The notes: a model not told the origin generated them from the sequence alone. Shown: positions 48,948 to 57,989, counted from the stretch's first letter. The stretch: DNA of 64,000 bases from JAAUSY01 sp964526735 (GCA_964526735.1 CAZGLO010000007.1:1-64000), one strand, 5' to 3'. Translations and numbers: made by a program.

Positions 48948-51900
48948 TCAAGCATCTAGCTCACACGACCCCGATATACACGCCACCTCTTGCGCCACAT
49001 TCGTCAGATCGCGGTCTTCATAGCGGTAGATCTTCGAGAAATCGATATAGGGGAACTCCGCGATCCGCCGCTCATACTCCTCCTTGGTGATCTCTTCGTA
49101 GGGCATTTGCGCATAGTTGGCGTCAAACGCGGGCAGGAAGGTAATCCCCCCCAAATGCTCCCGGTGCTCCCACACCCACTTCATCAGGTCGATGACCTCA
49201 TCCGGGCGGTAGGTGATAGTGCAGTTGTGGGTCAGAATGTTTCCCTCGATCACAAACAGATGCTCGCCAGGCTCCTGGACACAGTAAACCGGCATGGTTT
49301 GTCCGGTATTCCGAACCGACACAATTTTCCAGTGCTTGGAGAATCGAGCGGCGGTAAATCGAGCGCGCTTTTCGTCCAGGAGGAAGAAATCTTCGTCCAG
49401 CGTTTTCTTTACGAGACTCAATGCATACCAGCGAGTTGGGCCACATGCCGATGAGTTGCTCGTATGCTCCTGAATCTGTGTCGAAACGGCAAGCCCAGCT
49501 CGTGGCGCAATCACTTGGAGCCATTCGAGTGCTTCGTAGTTTACTGATGACAGAGTTGATAGGCTTCCACGCTCGTCAGTATGCCCGTCGACATGCCCAT
49601 CGGCCGCAAACCAGCCAGCAACAAAACCACGCAAGTATTCGGGGCTTGCGTCGGTACTCGGAAGTGTCTTCCAGTGTTTCGGCAGCCCGTAGATGCGGAT
49701 CTGATCACAATCCTGCCGATCAATCGTATGGTAGCCTGCTTCCTCAAACAACTCAGCCAAGTTGCGGCTATCGACGCCATTTGGGTCGTTGCAGAGGTAG
49801 ACTTGGCAATACTCTTGCCGTCCTTGACTGGACTTGTGTCGTGAGCCATCACCAAAGGTAATTCCATGAAGCACCCCGTCAAGATCAAGGGCTGGTCGCT
49901 CCACAGGATGAATGGTTTGCAACTTCCACTCAGATGAGCCAGCAATGCGATCCAGTTGATCGGTTCGTAAGAGATGCGGCTGCCGTCCCTGGAAGCGTCG
50001 CATCGGGTACGAAATTGGCCAGAGATGATTGGCCGTCGTGCGAATGATGTGCTTCACCCCACCCCGCTCAACCTCCAGCTCCCAGACTTCCTGGCTGCCA
50101 AGCGCTTGGACTGTCGCAGCGACCCACTGACCGTCTGCATTCAACACCATGACCGGCGCACCATCCTCACACTCGTCGAAGCGACGAAGCCCTGCGTCGG
50201 TGATGAAGCGCATATCGCCGGTGAAGCACGAGGGGTTGTGTTCTGTCCAGTTGAGCTTATTCTGCAGCCAAAACTCGCACTGTTCTACCGCGGAACGGTC
50301 GGTACGGGTCGTTGCTCCTTCTGGCGAGCGGACGGGGAAATGCACCACCCACGTGTTGGCATCCTCTGGGTCTTGGCCGTTCTCGGGATCCATCGGTGCA
50401 CCGGCGTCGCGCAACACCTTGAAGAGCGGCGAGTGCGTGGCAACGCGCACATTGCGGATGTAGTAAGGTGCCCAACGCGCGTGCAGGCCAGATGAGCAGT
50501 TTAGTAATTGCGAAGAGTTGTGACTACGAACTGCCCCCGCATAGAACCAGTGATTTCCTTCAACTTCTATATCGTAAGTTGAGACCGTCTCGCCCGGTGT
50601 AATATCGGTGATCTTCCCAACGTGGTAACGCTTCCGGTCAGTATCCCACTCCCAACGAATAAAGTCTGAATGAGTTTCAGTCGCTTGAAGTTTTGTGCTA
50701 TTCCGGAGAAGCACACGAAATGACTCAGCCTCAACATAGACATTTCCAGAGAGCAGGTACATTTCACGGCGATTCTGGAGATTACCGCCTGTATCATTGA
50801 GAGAGCATCCAACGGGAAGCCCAACGGCCCAACTAACATCTTGGACATGTTGAGCAAAAAACCTATCCGATGTCGAAAGCGTAAACCGTCCAACTCCCGT
50901 ATCAGAAGTCAACCCTGACCAACCATCAGAGTCGAGTAAGCCTGCAATGAAGGCAATAATATCATTCCGTGCTGATGAACGAACGCATTGTGGAATGAGA
51001 TTGATAGTATCGGCATAATATTTGAACGCATCGTTCTTGATGAGCCAATGCCAGAGATAGACCGAGGCGGTTTCAAGCGTCCATGCGTGGCGTTTCTCAG
51101 ATGCACTGTACATGGCCGCATCGAGGTCGAACTGCTCACGCAGAATACGTTGCGCCTTCAGCAAATTTTCCTGCCGATTGTCCATGAAGCGGATTCGGAA
51201 CCCGCCGGGCGAGAGACAACCATCGCCCCAAAGGTACCCAAGTAACCAAGCAATATCTTCGTTCATTTCGGCGGGTTGCTTGATGACCTGTGCATTCCCA
51301 CGCATCTTCATAGCAAGAGAGTTGACATGTTGGAGCTTCGTATGCGTTTCACTGGTATATGCACCAACCTTCACCTCTAGGACATCGTCGGGACGAAGTT
51401 CAATCGCCTGTACCCACTCATTCACTGGCTGTACCCCCTTCCCTCGTTCGTGGCGATAGGATACAAACCAACGATGCTGTGGTGTTGATTCGACTTTCAA
51501 GCCGTAGTTCATCCGAATACAGAGTGTTGGACTTACCCCATTATGATAGGTTCTTACGATTTTGGATTGTCCATCACCTTGCAATGCAGAGATGTCTTGT
51601 TTCATCTCAGCCCATGTCGCATCTTCGGGATGATCTCCAAAAAGTTCTTGAAGTGTCAAAAGCCCGTTCGTTGTGGATGTGAGGCTATACCAAGGTCTAC
51701 AATTGCCACTCGGCTTAACACATGTGGTCGCCGCCGACTGGTTAATGCCAAGCGACTGTGCTATCTGCCGATTGACCTCCACCACATGCTGGCGCAGTCC
51801 GGCTTTGATGCGCGGATCTTGGGCGATGGGGCTGTCCATCTGGCCGGTGATATCCACGCCAAGCAACCGCTCCTCATCGCAATTGGTCTTCCACTGTGGC

Positions 51901-54900
51901 CGCAGGCCGGGGAAGTAGGTCGCAAGCGATTGGATCGAACCGATAATCGTCGCGATCTCAACCTTCTCCCGCAACGTTTCCTCTGTATCGTCGGCGCGGG
52001 CAATCGCAGAGCTGAGGTTGCACAGCTCCCACGGGCGGAGGATGATCTCGCCGCACTGCCGGTTGAGGACATAGCCCATCACTTGCCTGCCATCGTGGTC
52101 AAGCGTTTCGCTCCCTATGGCGAAAAACGTGTGTGTCTCATCTACCGTGCCGGTGTAGACATCTTCACAGCCGTCCGGCTCTACCGCCACCACACGATGG
52201 TTCGCAACCGCCGCCCGCTCTTGGAGGTCGTGCCAGCAGGTGAACGGGGTATGTGGGCCGTCGTTGGCGGGGGGAGTGGAGGGCAGAGAAGGAATGTTGG
52301 CAGAGATGCCGCGCTGTGCGCAGAAAGTGGCCCACTCTGTTTGCATGGGGTGCCGCCCAAGCATCACGACCAGGTCGTTGTAGAGCCGAATGTGAGTGGC
52401 ATATGGGGCATATGGGGCATATAGATCGTGCTGGTCTGAATGCGGATGGTGCGGGCGATGTGGGCGATGTGGGAAACACGTCTTTTGAGCCATCTTGGCG
52501 CTGCACGCATTACTGCACACTGCCTGCTCTCGCCTCTCCAGCCGCACCTCAAAGCCCTTGCCACAGACTTCGCATGTCCTGATCACATATGTCTCCCCAT
52601 TGCGGATGACTGTCGGCAGATCCGTCGGCAAATCTGTCGGCAGATCCGTCACGCCATTTGCCTGCGTCGCACAGTGCATACCATCGTGGCGGTGGCGGGA
52701 GATAAATTGCGCTTCCGCCTCGCTGAAATCGCGATATCGCAACACGCGGTAGCTCTCAGCCGCATCATAATCGACCTTATCGACCTTATCAACGTTCTTT
52801 GCCTCTATGCACTCTACTGTTGCCTGCGAGAGGCCATTGCGGTGGTAGGAGGCAACATTCAGGCTGGTAATCGCGTCGTTCGGCTGCAGATCAAGCGCAC
52901 ATTTCTCACTCCCGTCGGTCAGGATGAAGGTGTGATTGGGGGTCACCCGAATGGACGAACCATCCGCGAACGCCACGCGGTAGATGGGCGTATTGGAGCC
53001 GGTCTTGCGTGGGCGGCGCATGGTGCGAATAGCCAACGTCCCGTCCAACGCCCCGTCCTTGACCGTAAACACCGGCACATCCGCCCCGTGCTCAACCAAC
53101 TCCCGCATCTGCACGCGCCCCCGCCCATCGGCAACCGCCACCCACGTATCACCCGTCACGCAGGGGTTTGTGCCGAAGTCGGCAGGGATACGCCGCTCTG
53201 GCCGCATCATCTTGGCCGCCTCGCGGTTGAAGATGCCCGGCTCGCCGCGCTCCGACTCGATCATCTCCAAGAAGCGCTTCATAAACTCCATCTGGGTGAG
53301 GCCGCCCTCTGGCCATACCGCCGAGTTGTTCGCATTCCAACGTTGGCTGTTTTCGCGCTCAAAATCGCCATTCTTGCACTGCTGCATCTCGCTATCGTCG
53401 TAGTCAAAGAGCGAAACCATCGCAGTATTGTGAACAAGATAGCCTTCTGCAACAAACATACTGCCATCACGCACTTCAATATCGTATGTATGCAGTGCGC
53501 TGCCCGTACGGACTTCGCGCACCATGACGGGGACATAGTGCGTTGCATCAACCAGTGCGGTCAATGTGGCACTGTTCATGTTGTCATCGCGTCCATGGTT
53601 CCAGTCATGGTTCCAGATATTCTTATAACGATCACGGGGGACATCACGCTTCGCCATCCAGCCCGGCACCGTATAGCCTGCTTGTTTGCCCTTGCGCGGA
53701 ACCCACGACTTACACGCATGTTCCCCCAACACAGCAGCCGCCTGTTGTAGAGCCAGTGCATCTTTGATTGATACAATCCAGCGTGGTTTCCAGTTCGGTT
53801 GGTCAGCCTGAGGTTCAACCATCCGTATTTCAGCAATGATACCAAGTGTTGCCAACAACTTAACCATATCACGGGCAAATGTTTCGTAAACGGTTGACAA
53901 CACCGTCACCGGACGGTCGGTGTAACAGCCATCCCCATCCATTGCCCCAGCGATAAACGCTGCACGCACCCCAGCCGGAGAACACCAGATAACGTCGGGG
54001 ATGATCAGCGGGGTATGTGCCTGCTTATAGGTGTGCATCCAGCGAGCAATTTGGCGATTACCAGAACAGATCTGTACCCAATTCCCATCGTTGTACACAA
54101 TGCGGGCAGGAATGCCATGCCGCTCCATCCAAGAGGTTATACGTTCAATCTGATCAAATTCCTGGCTATGGCACGCTATCATAAAACTTGTATTACCGTC
54201 CTTGCCCCGTTCATCATGGCTGGTAATCGCAACGTGACCATCAGCGACAAATTTCCCCATGAACCAACCTGTTTCCTCGTTCAGTTCCGGCTGAATCAGC
54301 AATGAACCGCTGTTGTCAGCCGCACGTTTGACGGGGAGTGGTGCCAGTTCCTGTGGCTCACCATCAATGGGATGTGTGATAAAGAGCAGTCGGTCTTCTG
54401 GTGTGAGGTCGTAGGCATATTTAAATTCATGCCCACCCCACACATCGCGAAGGACAGCAACACGGTGATGGGGAGTGCAGCGGAAAATGGTGCCTGACTC
54501 CGTAACGATTTCGACCACGTCCTGCACACCTTGGTCAACCCAGTCCGTGACGGGTTTGTACCCTTCCGCTGTCATCACCTCATCATGCGTTGTCACTTCT
54601 TCAATGGGTATTGCACCGCGCCGAGTGTGTACACGGGTGCCAGACGGCAAACAGCGTCGCATCCCCCCACTCACGGCGGCATTCCCCACTGCACACATAA
54701 TGTCGTGGGCGTCGAGCGGGCGGAGGAAGCTTCCCTGACGGGCCAAAAGACGTGAACGGACAAACTTCAGCATAAGGCGGAGCGGCTCCGGGCCAGACGC
54801 CCGTCCACCCTTTGTCTTAAGTGGCGCGCCAGCTTGACGGAGTTGGGAGATATCAAACCGCACGTCGCCGCCATCAAACCACTGCTCAAGGCCATAGCGC

Positions 54901-55781
54901 AATGCATCTGCCCACCCTTCTGCCGAGTCGTCAACCACGTAGGTGTCTGGCTTGACGCCGCGTTGACGCTTGATGCGGGGGAAATTCTCAACGTAGTGGC
55001 TCTCGACCGAGAAACCTACCCCGCACCCGCTCATCGAGATAGTAAGCGCCTCCACGAAGGAGTGCAAGCTCTCCACGGGCTGGTAGGAGCAGTTGTAGAT
55101 GGTGATGTTATTCCGGCGCGCAGCCGCCCCCGCCATCGCCAGCAGCCGCATCGATGGCATCGCCCGCATCTCAAGGATGCCCTGCCGAACACGTTCATAG
55201 GTTTCGTGTGGCAGCCGGGAGCCTGCAAGCTCATAGAGGAAATCAACCGAGCGGTTGACGGTTTCGATCCACGTTTCGCGCCGCCCCAGCTCGTAGTTGA
55301 ACCGTGAATACTTGTCGAAGAACTGAAATTTTTGCAATGGAGTGGGGAAATAGCGGTCGGAGTCGAGGAAGCTCTGACGCACATCTGGCGGGATAGGGCG
55401 CTCTTCACGCTTTTTGGCGTGCTCGGCGCGGTAGAGGATGTAGTGCTTGGCAGCGTCGAACTCGCCCGCCGCCTGCAAGACCATCTCAACGATATCCTGC
55501 ACGTCCTCGACAGTTGGAGGCGTGCCGCTCATCTTGGCCGACAGGATGTTGACCACATTGCGGGCTATCTGCGAGACGGGGGTCTGTGGTGGACGGCCAA
55601 GGCTGGAAAAACAGCGGTTCAACGCATGCTCAATATGGCGTATGTCAAATGGAGCGACACGGCCATCTCGCTTTATCACGTTGTCGGGCGGGCGGAGACC
55701 AGCGCGCTGCAAATCGCAAAACTCGGTGAGCGAATATCCATTTGCCTTTTCATCTGCCAAGGCTGATTCGTGTACATTCAT
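48948..55781 (-). CDS. nrdJ: class II (adenosylcobalamin) ribonucleoside-triphosphate reductase precursor with four inteins
   Basis: 2277 codons; removing four inteins (409, 369, 395 and 335 residues) leaves a 769-residue enzyme, typical of monomeric RTPR. An N-terminal ATP cone is seen (VIKRDGRVAPFDIRHIEHAL). Redox Cys231 is in TIYNCSYQPVESLHSF. Cys1243 in NP-CGE corresponds to the thiyl-radical cysteine and the next Glu to the catalytic Glu; ELCNLS gives the second redox Cys. VKPSGN-SSQLLNCSSG and PYYIRNVRVATHSPLFK follow. The end VACISGSCELDA has the swinging-arm Cys pair. It reduces ribonucleoside triphosphates using B12 and needs all four splices to work, since every intein sits in a conserved active-site motif. 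Confidence 0.95.
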   Translation of the reverse strand: MNVHESALADEKANGYSLTEFCDLQRAGLRPPDNVIKRDGRVAPFDIRHIEHALNRCFSSLGRPPQTPVSQIARNVVNILSAKMSGTPPTVEDVQDIVEMVLQAAGEFDAAKHYILYRAEHAKKREERPIPPDVRQSFLDSDRYFPTPLQKFQFFDKYSRFNYELGRRETWIETVNRSVDFLYELAGSRLPHETYERVRQGILEMRAMPSMRLLAMAGAAARRNNITIYNCSYQPVESLHSFVEALTISMSGCGVGFSVESHYVENFPRIKRQRGVKPDTYVVDDSAEGWADALRYGLEQWFDGGDVRFDISQLRQAGAPLKTKGGRASGPEPLRLMLKFVRSRLLARQGSFLRPLDAHDIMCAVGNAAVSGGMRRCLPSGTRVHTRRGAIPIEEVTTHDEVMTAEGYKPVTDWVDQGVQDVVEIVTESGTIFRCTPHHRVAVLRDVWGGHEFKYAYDLTPEDRLLFITHPIDGEPQELAPLPVKRAADNSGSLLIQPELNEETGWFMGKFVADGHVAITSHDERGKDGNTSFMIACHSQEFDQIERITSWMERHGIPARIVYNDGNWVQICSGNRQIARWMHTYKQAHTPLIIPDVIWCSPAGVRAAFIAGAMDGDGCYTDRPVTVLSTVYETFARDMVKLLATLGIIAEIRMVEPQADQPNWKPRWIVSIKDALALQQAAAVLGEHACKSWVPRKGKQAGYTVPGWMAKRDVPRDRYKNIWNHDWNHGRDDNMNSATLTALVDATHYVPVMVREVRTGSALHTYDIEVRDGSMFVAEGYLVHNTAMVSLFDYDDSEMQQCKNGDFERENSQRWNANNSAVWPEGGLTQMEFMKRFLEMIESERGEPGIFNREAAKMMRPERRIPADFGTNPCVTGDTWVAVADGRGRVQMRELVEHGADVPVFTVKDGALDGTLAIRTMRRPRKTGSNTPIYRVAFADGSSIRVTPNHTFILTDGSEKCALDLQPNDAITSLNVASYHRNGLSQATVECIEAKNVDKVDKVDYDAAESYRVLRYRDFSEAEAQFISRHRHDGMHCATQANGVTDLPTDLPTDLPTVIRNGETYVIRTCEVCGKGFEVRLERREQAVCSNACSAKMAQKTCFPHRPHRPHHPHSDQHDLYAPYAPYATHIRLYNDLVVMLGRHPMQTEWATFCAQRGISANIPSLPSTPPANDGPHTPFTCWHDLQERAAVANHRVVAVEPDGCEDVYTGTVDETHTFFAIGSETLDHDGRQVMGYVLNRQCGEIILRPWELCNLSSAIARADDTEETLREKVEIATIIGSIQSLATYFPGLRPQWKTNCDEERLLGVDITGQMDSPIAQDPRIKAGLRQHVVEVNRQIAQSLGINQSAATTCVKPSGNCRPWYSLTSTTNGLLTLQELFGDHPEDATWAEMKQDISALQGDGQSKIVRTYHNGVSPTLCIRMNYGLKVESTPQHRWFVSYRHERGKGVQPVNEWVQAIELRPDDVLEVKVGAYTSETHTKLQHVNSLAMKMRGNAQVIKQPAEMNEDIAWLLGYLWGDGCLSPGGFRIRFMDNRQENLLKAQRILREQFDLDAAMYSASEKRHAWTLETASVYLWHWLIKNDAFKYYADTINLIPQCVRSSARNDIIAFIAGLLDSDGWSGLTSDTGVGRFTLSTSDRFFAQHVQDVSWAVGLPVGCSLNDTGGNLQNRREMYLLSGNVYVEAESFRVLLRNSTKLQATETHSDFIRWEWDTDRKRYHVGKITDITPGETVSTYDIEVEGNHWFYAGAVRSHNSSQLLNCSSGLHARWAPYYIRNVRVATHSPLFKVLRDAGAPMDPENGQDPEDANTWVVHFPVRSPEGATTRTDRSAVEQCEFWLQNKLNWTEHNPSCFTGDMRFITDAGLRRFDECEDGAPVMVLNADGQWVAATVQALGSQEVWELEVERGGVKHIIRTTANHLWPISYPMRRFQGRQPHLLRTDQLDRIAGSSEWKLQTIHPVERPALDLDGVLHGITFGDGSRHKSSQGRQEYCQVYLCNDPNGVDSRNLAELFEEAGYHTIDRQDCDQIRIYGLPKHWKTLPSTDASPEYLRGFVAGWFAADGHVDGHTDERGSLSTLSSVNYEALEWLQVIAPRAGLAVSTQIQEHTSNSSACGPTRWYALSLVKKTLDEDFFLLDEKRARFTAARFSKHWKIVSVRNTGQTMPVYCVQEPGEHLFVIEGNILTHNCTITYRPDEVIDLMKWVWEHREHLGGITFLPAFDANYAQMPYEEITKEEYERRIAEFPYIDFSKIYRYEDRDLTNVAQEVACISGSCELDA
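49224..50228 (-). other. intein 4 of NrdJ (335 aa, LAGLIDADG)
   Basis: Residues 1852-2186, between NWTEHNPS and CTITYRPDEV. Block A CFTGDMRFITDAGLRRFDEC, block B IIRTTANHLWPISY. LAGLIDADG-type motifs LDGVLHGITFGDGSRH and LRGFVAGWFAADGHVDG. The end is VYCVQEPGEHLFVIEGNI then LTHN; +1 residue Cys. Canonical terminal residues suggest activity. Confidence 0.92.
50517..51701 (-). other. intein 3 of NrdJ (395 aa, LAGLIDADG)
   Basis: Residues 1361-1755, between TCVKPSGN and SSQLLNCSSG. It begins CRPWYSLTSTTNGLLTLQEL, a divergent block A; block B is KVESTPQHRWFVSY. LAGLIDADG motifs are IAWLLGYLWGDGCLS and IAFIAGLLDSDGWS. The end is STYDIEVEGNHWFYAGAV then RSHN with His-Asn, +1 Ser. Base composition of this stretch looks more AT-rich than the exteins, consistent with later acquisition. 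Confidence 0.92.
52056..53162 (-). other. intein 2 of NrdJ (369 aa, ends in Gln, Cys4 insert, no LAGLIDADG)
   Basis: Residues 874-1242, inserted exactly before the radical cysteine (FGTNP / CGEIILRPWELC). Block A CVTGDTWVAVADGRGRVQMR, block B IRVTPNHTFILTDG, block F VYTGTVDETHTFFAIG. It ends VMGYVLNRQ: the last residue is Gln, not Asn, and the one before is Arg, not His. The middle has a Cys4 zinc-finger-like CEVCGKGFEVR...CSNACS instead of a homing nuclease, plus repeat-derived runs (DLPTDLPTDLPT, HRPHRPHHPH, APYAPYA). It is therefore a degenerate or specialised intein. Confidence 0.88.
53427..54653 (-). other. intein 1 of NrdJ (409 aa, LAGLIDADG)
   Basis: Residues 377-785, between extein motifs SGGMRR and TAMVSLFDYDD. 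Block A CLPSGTRVHTRRGAIPIEEV, block B FRCTPHHRVAV, LAGLIDADG pair ETGWFMGKFVADGHV and AAFIAGAMDGDGCY, blocks F/G LHTYDIEVRDGSMFVAEG then YLVHN. The first residue is Cys, the end is His-Asn and the +1 residue is Thr. All canonical splicing and homing residues are visible, so it is probably active. Confidence 0.93.
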
Positions 55782-55822
55782 GATTGGAACGTCCTTGCAA
55801 GTATCAGGGAAGAAAAACAGAA

Positions 55823-55850
55823 TCCAGGCACATCGCGGGACGAACCTGGA
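55823..55850 (-). promoter_or_regulatory. terminator-like hairpin in the nrdJ leader
   Basis: On the minus strand TCCAGG-TT-CGTC, loop CCGC, GATG-TG-CCTGGA, followed by TTCTGTTTTT. It ends about 40 bases before the nrdJ ATG. An attenuator controlling read-through is possible. No cobalamin-riboswitch core was recognised nearby. Confidence 0.5.
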
Positions 55851-55906
55851 CAGATAGCATCATATTATGTCGTGTCGTAGGCTTCCTCTCGGAATCAAAC
55901 CAACGC

Positions 55907-55928
55907 CCCCTCGCATTCAGCCGAGGGG
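55907..55928 (-). other. 7-bp GC hairpin in the nrdJ leader
   Basis: CCCCTCG and CGAGGGG with an eight-base loop, about 57 bp upstream of the terminator-like hairpin. The two could be part of one leader structure. Confidence 0.45.
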
Positions 55929-56059
55929 ACAACCGGCAAGATGATGAATTAACAACACGGACGTGGCGAAAGAAAGACGAATAGAGGCCATTGGAGTGGG
56001 AGATATCAGCAGAATGCCCCCTACCCCGCGATGGCTTTGAAAGCAACACAACGAATCGC

Positions 56060-56081
56060 CATGATAGCATAGAATATCATG
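56060..56081. promoter_or_regulatory. inverted repeat CATGATA/TATCATG upstream of nrdJ
   Basis: Seven-base perfect arms separated by eight bases in the 620-bp spacer between nrdJ and the divergent sugar-transferase gene. It does not match the NrdR-box consensus. The rest of the spacer shows no gene. Confidence 0.35.
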
Positions 56082-56294
56082 CCTTGCACACCCCTGCACA
56101 TTGCACTCCTCTCTATTTACACATACTCACATTTTGCTTTCGGAAGGGAAATACACCATAAGCCTTAGAGGTGGCCAATGACCCCAGAGCAAAGGAAGTA
56201 AAGAGGCTATAGCAGGCAGAAGAGCGGGACGGGGCGGGGTTCACAACAGCCGAAAATATAGTAGAACAAAACTCGAAAGACTCGTGTCAGAATG

Positions 56295-56303
56295 TGGTAG
56301 AAT
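56295..56303 (+). promoter_or_regulatory. extended -10 element of the polysaccharide cluster
   Basis: TGG followed by TAGAAT (56298-56303), about 100 bp before the GTG of the sugar-transferase gene. The -35 is weak. Confidence 0.4.
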
Positions 56304-56402
56304 GGCAAGCGTCCTATTGCCTCTAGTCACCGAAAAAACACAGCGCTTTTGCGTTGAATACGTCACATATGCTTGTTGTAGCATTGTAGGAAGGATAGCA
56401 AG

Positions 56403-57956
56403 GTGTCGGACGCCGACCCGCAAGAAGGGAGCAAAGCTCAATCAGTCGTCATGAACCGAATCCTTTCGCCTCTCGCGAGACCCTCGCTTGCTATTGTGCC
56501 AGACTATACTCCAACCAAATCGCATCAATGGGTGAGCCACGTATTGCTCATATGTGCCGACTGGTTCTTGATTTTGTGCGGCTTTGCCCTCGCCTACTGG
56601 ATGCGCTATCTTGCCGATTGGCCCGGCCCACTCAAATTCATCGTTTCCGAAGTGGCAACCCAAAATTTCGTCACCTTTGATGCTTTTCTTCCCGTCACCA
56701 TCCTGCTGATAGTCGTACTGACCTTGCTCTTTGAGACCAAAGGCCTCTACCGATTGCCTCGCGGGGCGGGGTTTATCGACTATTTCGGCATTATTCTCAG
56801 CAGCACCATCACGGGCATTGCGCTGCTCATTGTTCTTGTCTTCCTCTACCGCCCCTTTTATTATTCTCGCCTTATTTTTGCCTTTGCGGGGGTCAATATC
56901 ATCGTGCTCCTGCTGCTGTGGCGCGGCATACTACTCGCCGCTCGGCGGTGGGGCTGGGCGCACGGCATTGGGCAAGAGCGCGTGCTCGTAGTTGGCGGCA
57001 ATGGGCTGGGGAAACAGGTGATGGAAGGGTTGGGCGCGCACCCTGATCTGGGCTACCACCTGGTTGGGTGTTTGCAAGATACAGAACCAAAAGAAGCCGA
57101 CAAAAAGCACTTTACCAAGCTTGGTTCGGTAGATGACATACGGCGGGTGGTATTGGCCTACAACATCCACCACGTCATCCTGGCGCTGCCTTTTTGGGAA
57201 CATGGCCGTCTCCCGCAACTCGTACAGACGTGTCGTTCGCTTGGGATAGAGTTTCGCATCGCCCCTGACCTCTACGAGCTGAGCTTTGACCGCGTAGATG
57301 TCTCTCATGTGAGTGGTGTCCCGCTGATTGGCCTGAAAGAGCTGTCGATCAAGGGGTGGAACCTTGCGCTCAAGCGGGCAATAGATATCTTCGCCGTGGT
57401 GCTTTCCCTCCCGCTCCTGCTGCCATTCTCCCTCTTGATTGCGTTTCTCATTCGGCTCGACTCTGAAGGGCCTGCGCTCTTCCGGCAACAGCGGGTTGGC
57501 AAGGGCGGGGAGATCTTCACCTGCTACAAATTCCGCACGATGGTCGCCGATGCCGAACGGCGGCGGGCAGAGCTTGCCGCGATGAATGAGGCCGATGGCC
57601 CGCTCTTCAAAATTCGCCGCGACCCGCGTGTGACCCGTGTTGGCCAATGGCTGCGGCGCAGTAGCCTAGATGAATTGCCGCAATTGTGGAATGTCCTGCG
57701 GGGCGAGATGAGCTTAGTTGGCCCACGTCCTGCCCTCCCCGAAGAGGTCGAGCAGTATAAACCGTGGCACCGGCGGCGGTTGGAGGTGATGCCCGGGCTG
57801 ACTGGCCTCTGGCAGGTGCTTGGGCGCAGCGATACGTCGTTTGATGAGATGGTGCGGCTAGATATCTACTATGCCGAACATTGGACGGTGGGGATGGATC
57901 TCTACATCTTGCTGAAGACAGTTCCGGTGGTGTTGATTGGCAGGGGAGCCTATTAG
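56403..57956 (+). CDS. polyprenyl glycosylphosphotransferase (undecaprenyl-phosphate sugar-1-P transferase)
   Basis: 517 residues from a GTG. Four N-terminal membrane helices (about 45-185), a CoA-binding-like domain with VLVVGGNGLGKQVMEGLGAH, then the catalytic bacterial sugar transferase domain: LKRAIDIFAVVLSLPLLLP (re-entrant helix), RLDSEGPALFRQQRVGKGG, CYKFRTM, RRSSLDELPQLWNVLRGEMS and LVGPRPALPEEVE. It is a WbaP/WcaJ-type enzyme that starts exopolysaccharide repeat-unit synthesis by loading a sugar-1-phosphate on the lipid carrier. First gene of a cluster running to 62941. Confidence 0.94.
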   Translation: MSDADPQEGSKAQSVVMNRILSPLARPSLAIVPDYTPTKSHQWVSHVLLICADWFLILCGFALAYWMRYLADWPGPLKFIVSEVATQNFVTFDAFLPVTILLIVVLTLLFETKGLYRLPRGAGFIDYFGIILSSTITGIALLIVLVFLYRPFYYSRLIFAFAGVNIIVLLLLWRGILLAARRWGWAHGIGQERVLVVGGNGLGKQVMEGLGAHPDLGYHLVGCLQDTEPKEADKKHFTKLGSVDDIRRVVLAYNIHHVILALPFWEHGRLPQLVQTCRSLGIEFRIAPDLYELSFDRVDVSHVSGVPLIGLKELSIKGWNLALKRAIDIFAVVLSLPLLLPFSLLIAFLIRLDSEGPALFRQQRVGKGGEIFTCYKFRTMVADAERRRAELAAMNEADGPLFKIRRDPRVTRVGQWLRRSSLDELPQLWNVLRGEMSLVGPRPALPEEVEQYKPWHRRRLEVMPGLTGLWQVLGRSDTSFDEMVRLDIYYAEHWTVGMDLYILLKTVPVVLIGRGAY

Positions 57957-57989
57957 CTTCTCATCTGTGAAACGATTTTGGGGGAACAT

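Noticed and set aside
55870..55905. GGTTTGATTCC on the minus strand, like a tRNA T arm
   Set aside because: No matching acceptor stem, anticodon arm or CCA end; the T stem has a mismatch.
55782..56402. adenosylcobalamin riboswitch upstream of nrdJ
   Set aside because: Neither strand shows the B12-box core; only simple hairpins are visible.
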